Source of the DNA: Aeriscardovia aeriphila
GTDB taxonomy: Bacteria; Actinomycetota; Actinomycetes; Actinomycetales; Bifidobacteriaceae
DNA length: 36,958 nt
Assembly: GCA_949290445.1 (NCBI GenBank)
Contig: CASERW010000008.1
Location: 1 to 36,958 of the forward strand
Reading direction: 5' to 3'
The position numbers and the translations under genes were made by a program. The notes below the pieces were generated by a model, which did not search any database, was not told the origin of the DNA, and worked only from the letters and a program-made list of their open reading frames with translations. Positions 32,901-36,958 of this stretch are shown here, in pieces. Numbering within the stretch: the stretch's first letter is position 1; every line of letters starts with the position of its first letter.

Positions 32901-34800
32901 TGAACAACACCCAGCACAAGGCGACCCGTCCATCAACATTGACGGTAAGACCCTGTTGAAGGGGGATAAGGGACAGTATGATATTCTCCTCGACGCTCTC
33001 TCGGTGAAAGACCCAGCGTATAAGGTGTACCGTCTCGGTATCGTCGATTCGTACAATACGCAGTATTTGAAGATTGATGAGAAGGACTTGAAGGTTACTG
33101 ACGAGAACGGTACTGACGTGTCCGACAAGTTCAATCTCAAGATTATTGACGGCACAGTGTATGCGTTCGCTAAGCTCGTTGATACGGAGATTCCAGCGAC
33201 GGGTGAGACGGTGAAGGCAAGCCAGCCGAAGGACTTGAAGGCCTACGCCATGAGCGAGACCTATAACCCGTTGACTGACCCGGCCATCGACCAGAACCTG
33301 CTCGGCCACACGTATCACGTGCTCCTGCCGTATACGGTTGTTCGTGTTGATGATGGTGTGGTCGTGGAAAACACGGCAACTCAGATTACGAACGATTTGA
33401 GCAAGCAGACGAACACGGTGAAGAACCCGTTGAAGGACTTGAACCCGTCCAAGGACGTGGTTATCAAGGTGGGCGACAAGAGCATTAATGGTCAGGCTGT
33501 GTATAAGAATCATTACTTCTTGTACCAGCTGAACAGTTCGCTCTTGCCTGCTGACCGCGCCTATGAGAAGGTCACTGATTGGACGATTACTGACCCGCTT
33601 CCTGCTGAATATGACCAGTTCACCGGCCAGTATGCTGTGTACGCGGCTTCTGACCTGTACGACGGGGACACGGTTGTGGTGAAGAAGGGTGGTAAGCTCG
33701 CCGGTTCTACCATGACCCCAAGCGACGCTCTCAAGGCATTGCTCGCCAAGAATGGGGAAACCAGCCTGTTCACTCTCACGAAGGCTGAACCGGAAACCCT
33801 CACTATTAGTGCGGGTAAGACTCTGCTCAACCTGCTCTCGCAGAACAAGCACGAGTTCAGCTGGACAGTCTACGTTCAAGTGAAGCGTTTGAAGCCTGCC
33901 GAACAAGTGGTCAACCAGTTCACCGAAACGTTGAACGGTAAACCGCTCAAGTCCAACAAGGTGGTGACTCGCACGCCAGACCAAACCCCAAGCATTAGCG
34001 TGGAAAAGTACGACGTGAAGAGCGGCCTGAAGTTGGGCGACCGTAACAACCCGAAGCAAGCCCTCGAAAACGCTGTGGACGGCACACGGATTGGCTTCCT
34101 CATCACGAACACGGGCAACACCCCACTGTCTGACATTCAACTGTCGGATAAGACTGTTGCCGGTAGCGGCACAGTGAAGGATATTGACCTCACCCCACTC
34201 AAGAACAAGACTCTTCAGCCGGGTGAACAAGTCACTGTCTACGGCACTTTGAAGGGTGTTGAGGCGAACGGGTATCACACGGATAGGGCAACCGTCACCG
34301 GCACGCCACGTTTGGTGTGCCCGGTGAACCCGGACAGTCTGCCAGACGACTCAACCCAGCCTGAAGCTAAGCCTGAAGCAGATAAGCCTGCTGACAGTGA
34401 GACTGCGTTGGATAAGGCTGTGGCACAGGGTGCGGGGAAGGTTGCGCCAGAGCGTGACCGTATCCCAGAAAAGCCAGCCACTATTGGTGGGCTTCAGCCT
34501 GATGGCACGGTCGCTCTGATTCCTCCGCTGACTCCAGCAGACCCCACCCAGACGGGTAAGCCTGACACGGATAAGCCTGAGACGGGGAAGAGCGAGACTG
34601 AAGCTGACAAGCCTGCTAGCCTGCCAACCCCAGGCGCTGACGGCCTCTGCGCTGGAACAAACATCACCGCGTCTGATGATTGGAACGGTAAGCGTCCACA
34701 ACTCGCCTCCACCGGTGCGGGCGTGACGGTGATTATCATTGCCGCCGCCGTCCTGCTCACTGCGGGTGCTGGCTTCCTGCTGGTACGTCGCAAGCACTAA
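29959..34800 (+). CDS. Large LAxTG-anchored surface adhesin with antigen I/II-like isopeptide domains
   Basis: A 1613-residue secreted wall protein. Residues 1-35 form a long signal peptide (basic start, then IATIIAGSMLAGGMTAAFAG). About 200-337 and 338-465 are two related repeats (each with a HGWA-G-YWFD core). The centre (about 465-980) is a series of beta-rich domains. About 990-1140 and 1161-1310 resemble the isopeptide-forming C-terminal domains of streptococcal antigen I/II (PSINIDGKTLLKGDKGQYDI and PSKDVVIKVGDKSINGQAVY). A further beta domain is at 1343-1440. A Pro/Asp/Lys-rich stalk leads to the sorting signal L1582-ASTG, a hydrophobic stretch and RRKH. Start: AAGAGAAGAGGC before ATG 29959. 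Likely role: cell-cell or host contact aiding transfer; this is inferred. Confidence 0.85.
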   Translation: MSLLQRLRKHWRAGIATIIAGSMLAGGMTAAFAGVGTGTSTGDGVTIIGNGGVQYGWYYKESYGGLNDDTVRHFLDEKGFRRGGGSDALISHAVNQARDSIKARSGGQLKNPRIVGIAVMLWDKPDNGGLEFNNATKDGDLSVQDWKNAYHSTVDPNTYKTPFGLDYRTSRVWSNGRSIDSFADEMMDHIDPHTTELMIIALNEDEPQISYHVDVSTTAHPGNMYLRNNEPVYDTVHTRVTKGQWPAGNRLGATVWLNYEPGQGASAQPAKAVRHDFTIDHVGDTNTPEFRPSDFGWTHGWAIGTYWFDITIDKQNNMDAGVNTPDREQSETMVLTNYGLNASTGAIKANAAVDNTEPVHDVVSVKEIKQHIPTGVTLKAKSILHFDGNKNVPATQAEKEFTFTQAGNITSPEFTPADLKLGEPHAHGWAAGNYWFDLQIPKQDDMESAVDLQDRDPEESFVLPEEPGKLTGKEVEKPVSASLMKNQTTITFNTGKGGYELSVVDKINPQGNKISVDNIHMQDVTAKKNVDNLYTLSYDAASQTVTATWKDPTVELPSAHDMKWTFDVTVDHPNMQNVKDTPTLTWNQTHTLTGDTHEFRTWYPTPDKSWVRKDEATGKWQAVIDPDWSNGTGADKHVFMDGDPVASVVNGVVRSDLIQNMDTFTLTDDYQNASYIFQPDALSQYRVYAADASEDVKSSVANIVNTGEDITQQFTISQKGTKVTATAKPEFLLATKGRAKPLQVTLLIPGQIALAHGKGAAQMREDMGLKPGAEINTCTIPTGDAKGEKFDNTGAESVNTATYPTNVPYICVYAPEVKKQVRAEASQGGDQSDINLKTVFPGQKVEYVLQTKPDLSKAGDGYSVKNVKFIDQYDAYLTPDKQTVEMQNLSNGSMISRKHYKTVFDEKEHMFTLTVTDQKLIDEWVKQGAPQLQVRFEGRVSKNIPGKKKVDNQWEFQIRNSLTPSNIVENKPPILEPHKGDEQHPAQGDPSINIDGKTLLKGDKGQYDILLDALSVKDPAYKVYRLGIVDSYNTQYLKIDEKDLKVTDENGTDVSDKFNLKIIDGTVYAFAKLVDTEIPATGETVKASQPKDLKAYAMSETYNPLTDPAIDQNLLGHTYHVLLPYTVVRVDDGVVVENTATQITNDLSKQTNTVKNPLKDLNPSKDVVIKVGDKSINGQAVYKNHYFLYQLNSSLLPADRAYEKVTDWTITDPLPAEYDQFTGQYAVYAASDLYDGDTVVVKKGGKLAGSTMTPSDALKALLAKNGETSLFTLTKAEPETLTISAGKTLLNLLSQNKHEFSWTVYVQVKRLKPAEQVVNQFTETLNGKPLKSNKVVTRTPDQTPSISVEKYDVKSGLKLGDRNNPKQALENAVDGTRIGFLITNTGNTPLSDIQLSDKTVAGSGTVKDIDLTPLKNKTLQPGEQVTVYGTLKGVEANGYHTDRATVTGTPRLVCPVNPDSLPDDSTQPEAKPEADKPADSETALDKAVAQGAGKVAPERDRIPEKPATIGGLQPDGTVALIPPLTPADPTQTGKPDTDKPETGKSETEADKPASLPTPGADGLCAGTNITASDDWNGKRPQLASTGAGVTVIIIAAAVLLTAGAGFLLVRRKH

Positions 34801-34839
34801 CCCAGTCGTGGTCATCATGACCATAACTGCCACACGGGA

Positions 34840-34940
34840 AAGGGGGTGGCATAACACCACCCCCTTCTCGCGTTCCTGTAAAAGGGGGTCGCAAAACACG
34901 ACCCCCTATCACCGGTGGGGTGGTCAAACACCACCCCACC
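34840..34940. repeat. Array of three hairpins with different stems and a shared heptaloop
   Basis: Three GC-rich hairpins follow the adhesin stop. H1: stem 34840-34849/34857-34866, loop CATAACA. H2: 34883-34891/34899-34907, loop CAAAACA. H3: 34914-34923/34931-34940, loop TCAAACA. All stems are 9-10 perfect base pairs with different sequences, yet each loop has 7 nt ending in AACA. Stem change with a conserved loop implies selection for RNA (or cruciform) structure. No T tract follows. The array lies in the 173-bp gap before the next surface-protein gene. Confidence 0.85.
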
Positions 34941-34973
34941 TTCCACATTTCCACCACGTGAAAGAAAACCGCA

Positions 34974-36958
34974 ATGAAACTCACTCAAGTCAAGAAGGTT
35001 ATCGCTACTATCACAGCAATAACCGCCCTCAGTGCAGGGATTCTCACCGCAACAGCCGCCAGCGTCGGCAACCCCGGAGGAGAAATCACTTCCCCCATTG
35101 AAATCAATAACGTCACACTCAGCAGAAACGGAAAGCCCCTCAAAATCAGCGTCTCCGACAACCCCAACAGCTTTCCACCAGCCACCAATAGTGACATAAT
35201 AATCGACGGCGGCATTGTGGACGTCACTATCACCGGCTCAACTGACACTACTCATCTCAAACCCGGTGGCACAGTATGGTTTGCACTCTCTCAAACTCCC
35301 GAACAAAACGCAAAATCACACTTTCCTGCCTTCAGCTGTGACCTCTCACCTGCACCAGAACTTGCCACCGAGCAAGGAGAACAAATTGGAACAGTCACCA
35401 CTACCAAATGTGAAAAAGTGAACTTCACTTTCAACAACAACATCAGCCACTACACGGGTCGTGTTAACTGGAAAATCACCCTTCACGGCGCGTTTTACCA
35501 AAACACAGACACCCGAAACCAATACCTCTCCGACAAAACCACTATGACAGTCGGAAACAAATACATTCAATTCCCCAACACGCCAGACCAATTTACTCGA
35601 ACACTGGACAATCGTGCTTTGCTTAGTCCAAAAACAAATGGTAGAGGGTTCACTAAAGGCTGGCTTGCATGGAACTCCTTCGGGATAATCCACGACGCGC
35701 TCACTAAACCTGATGACCCAGCCACCAAGCAAGCCTTGAGCAAGCCACGAATCTTTCTCACTCACATACAACCCACTTCGGGTTCTGACCCCATCACCAG
35801 TGTGGGAATAAATCATTTTGAACACCACTTGTATTGGGCGGCAGACTCCACCACATTCTCCAAAGTTGACGGCTACTTAATGAAAGGTGAACAATGGTCA
35901 CCAACAAACGTGAACCTCAATGATATGAAAACCATCGATAGTGTTAGTAAACACTTGCCTGCTGGCTCATATGCTATCGTCCAAGACACGGACAAATCAT
36001 GGTGGGTTGCCGCAAACTACGGCACAATCGGCAACGCTACACCGATTGCGCAAGTGAAAGCTCCTGACCCGTCAGATTCTCGCCTTCAACGAGACCCGCT
36101 CACCGATCAGCTCATGCAAACACTGGCTTCCCACCATCTGTCCTATCCACAGATTGTACCAACACTTACTTTTAGATTTACCAACCCGGATAAGGTGAAT
36201 CGTGTTGATGCTACCGTGTGGAACAGTTGGGACTCTGACTCTGACCTCGTGCACTTGGAAACCGCAACCTACTCAAACAGTAGTGACGGAGTACAACAGG
36301 GAGGTGTTATCTATCATTCCAATTACGGTGACGACACGACTATCCCTGATGTGCACTCACTGCCCTATGAGGGCAAGATTCAGCCAGCGCTGACCCGTAA
36401 AGGTTATGACTTTACCGGTTGGAACACAAGCGCTGACGGTAGTGGCACGACTTATCAGGCAGGGCAAAAGTACACGTATACGACCAGCAATCTTGTTCTC
36501 TATGCTCAGTGGAAGCGTTCCACGACCACCATTTCATACAGTGCAAACGGCGGCGAGGGTAGTATCCCAGCGCACACGGGTGATATTGGTAGTCCGGTGA
36601 CTATTGCTAGCGGTTTCACCCGCACCGGCTATGACATGACCGGTTACATTGGTTCAGACGGTAAAACCTATCAGGTTGGCCAACAGGTGAACCAGCCAGA
36701 CAGTGACGTGGAATTACGCGCCCAATGGGAGAGAAAGCACGTCACGTTGACTATTCAGCCTAACGGTGCAAGCGAGCAGCCGGTCGTGTTGACTTATGAT
36801 TATGGGGATAGGGCGTTGCCTGCTGTGTCGTGGCGTCGTGACGGGTATGTGTTGACCGGGCTTACTCGCTCTCCACAGGGCGGCGACCCGGTGAGTGAAC
36901 TGACCATGACCGACAACACTGTCTTGTATGCGCAATGGCAACAGGCCACTCACTGGTA
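34974..36958 (+). CDS. Secreted protein with InlB-type beta-grasp repeats (cut by the window edge)
   Basis: The frame is open from ATG 34974 to the end of the window (661 complete codons). The first about 30 residues are a signal peptide (KKVIATITAITALSAGILTATAA). About 30-440 is a beta-rich region of no family known to me, with two Cys (FSCDLS, TTKCEKV) that could pair. From about residue 445 there are at least three InlB B-type/Listeria-Bacteroides repeats, each with the pattern G-Y-x-x-T/F-G-W/Y ... L-x-A-Q-W (for example RKGYDFTGWNTSADGSGTTY, then LVLYAQW). The third is still in frame at the edge. GTGAAAG is a weak ribosome binding site. Probably a second surface adhesin; the C-terminal anchor is not visible. 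Confidence 0.82.
   Translation, partial: MKLTQVKKVIATITAITALSAGILTATAASVGNPGGEITSPIEINNVTLSRNGKPLKISVSDNPNSFPPATNSDIIIDGGIVDVTITGSTDTTHLKPGGTVWFALSQTPEQNAKSHFPAFSCDLSPAPELATEQGEQIGTVTTTKCEKVNFTFNNNISHYTGRVNWKITLHGAFYQNTDTRNQYLSDKTTMTVGNKYIQFPNTPDQFTRTLDNRALLSPKTNGRGFTKGWLAWNSFGIIHDALTKPDDPATKQALSKPRIFLTHIQPTSGSDPITSVGINHFEHHLYWAADSTTFSKVDGYLMKGEQWSPTNVNLNDMKTIDSVSKHLPAGSYAIVQDTDKSWWVAANYGTIGNATPIAQVKAPDPSDSRLQRDPLTDQLMQTLASHHLSYPQIVPTLTFRFTNPDKVNRVDATVWNSWDSDSDLVHLETATYSNSSDGVQQGGVIYHSNYGDDTTIPDVHSLPYEGKIQPALTRKGYDFTGWNTSADGSGTTYQAGQKYTYTTSNLVLYAQWKRSTTTISYSANGGEGSIPAHTGDIGSPVTIASGFTRTGYDMTGYIGSDGKTYQVGQQVNQPDSDVELRAQWERKHVTLTIQPNGASEQPVVLTYDYGDRALPAVSWRRDGYVLTGLTRSPQGGDPVSELTMTDNTVLYAQWQQATHW

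Noticed and set aside
30634..34278. A 1214-codon open frame on the minus strand
   Set aside because: It mirrors the adhesin gene in antisense, lacks a ribosome binding site and recognisable domains, and results from codon bias of the real gene.
34840..34940. Ordinary rho-independent terminators
   Set aside because: None of the three hairpins is followed by a T run, and three in a row with a common loop is atypical. Termination is not excluded but not the best reading.

Overview
The window looks like a chromosome segment from the family Bifidobacteriaceae. The reasons are an SOS locus (lexA with a divergent LysM gene, then nrdR), a division and cell-wall (dcw) cluster in an actinobacterial order, actinobacterial SOS boxes (GAAC-N4-GTTC), and moderate GC content. 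I cannot name the genus from the sequence alone. No rRNA, tRNA or CRISPR array was seen.

Region 1 (1-3.9 kb) is SOS and regulation. A truncated lexA (minus strand) faces a short membrane-anchored LysM protein across three candidate SOS boxes. nrdR follows, then a shared terminator and a convergent HelD-type helicase.

Region 2 (4.2-19.6 kb) is the dcw cluster, all on the plus strand: mraZ, rsmH, an ftsL-like gene, ftsI, a MurE-like protein with no usable P-loop, murF, mraY, murD, ftsW, murG, murC and ftsQ. Three TGGKG boxes at a 10-bp period precede mraZ and look like its own operator. Stop and start codons overlap from mraZ to ftsI. MurG and MurC carry low-complexity Ala-rich inserts that their families usually lack.

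Region 3 (19.6-21.6 kb) holds two divergent genes for membrane proteins with long Gln/Tyr/Pro-rich tails and the same first six residues.

Region 4 (about 21.6 kb to the right edge) is the left part of an integrated mobile element. It starts with a tyrosine integrase, an ImmA/IrrE-type metallopeptidase and an XRE repressor (minus strand). A compact operator/promoter separates these from a small HTH protein and an excisionase-like protein (plus strand). Next come an SF3 (P4/D5-type) helicase, a WhiB-type Fe-S regulator, a set of small membrane proteins, a Lys/Ala-rich membrane-anchored protein, a 1613-residue LASTG-anchored adhesin, an array of three hairpins sharing a heptaloop, and a secreted protein with InlB-type repeats that runs off the window. 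The content suggests an integrative and conjugative element (ICE) whose cargo displays large surface adhesins. No conjugation ATPase (VirB4/TraG type) or relaxase is visible, so conjugation is inferred.

The most interesting items are the degenerate MurE paralogue, the adhesin module with its hairpin array and leader peptide, the G9 tract before an in-frame fusion, the nearly leaderless operator/promoter, and an over-represented word (GATTACCAC) confined to the chromosomal part.
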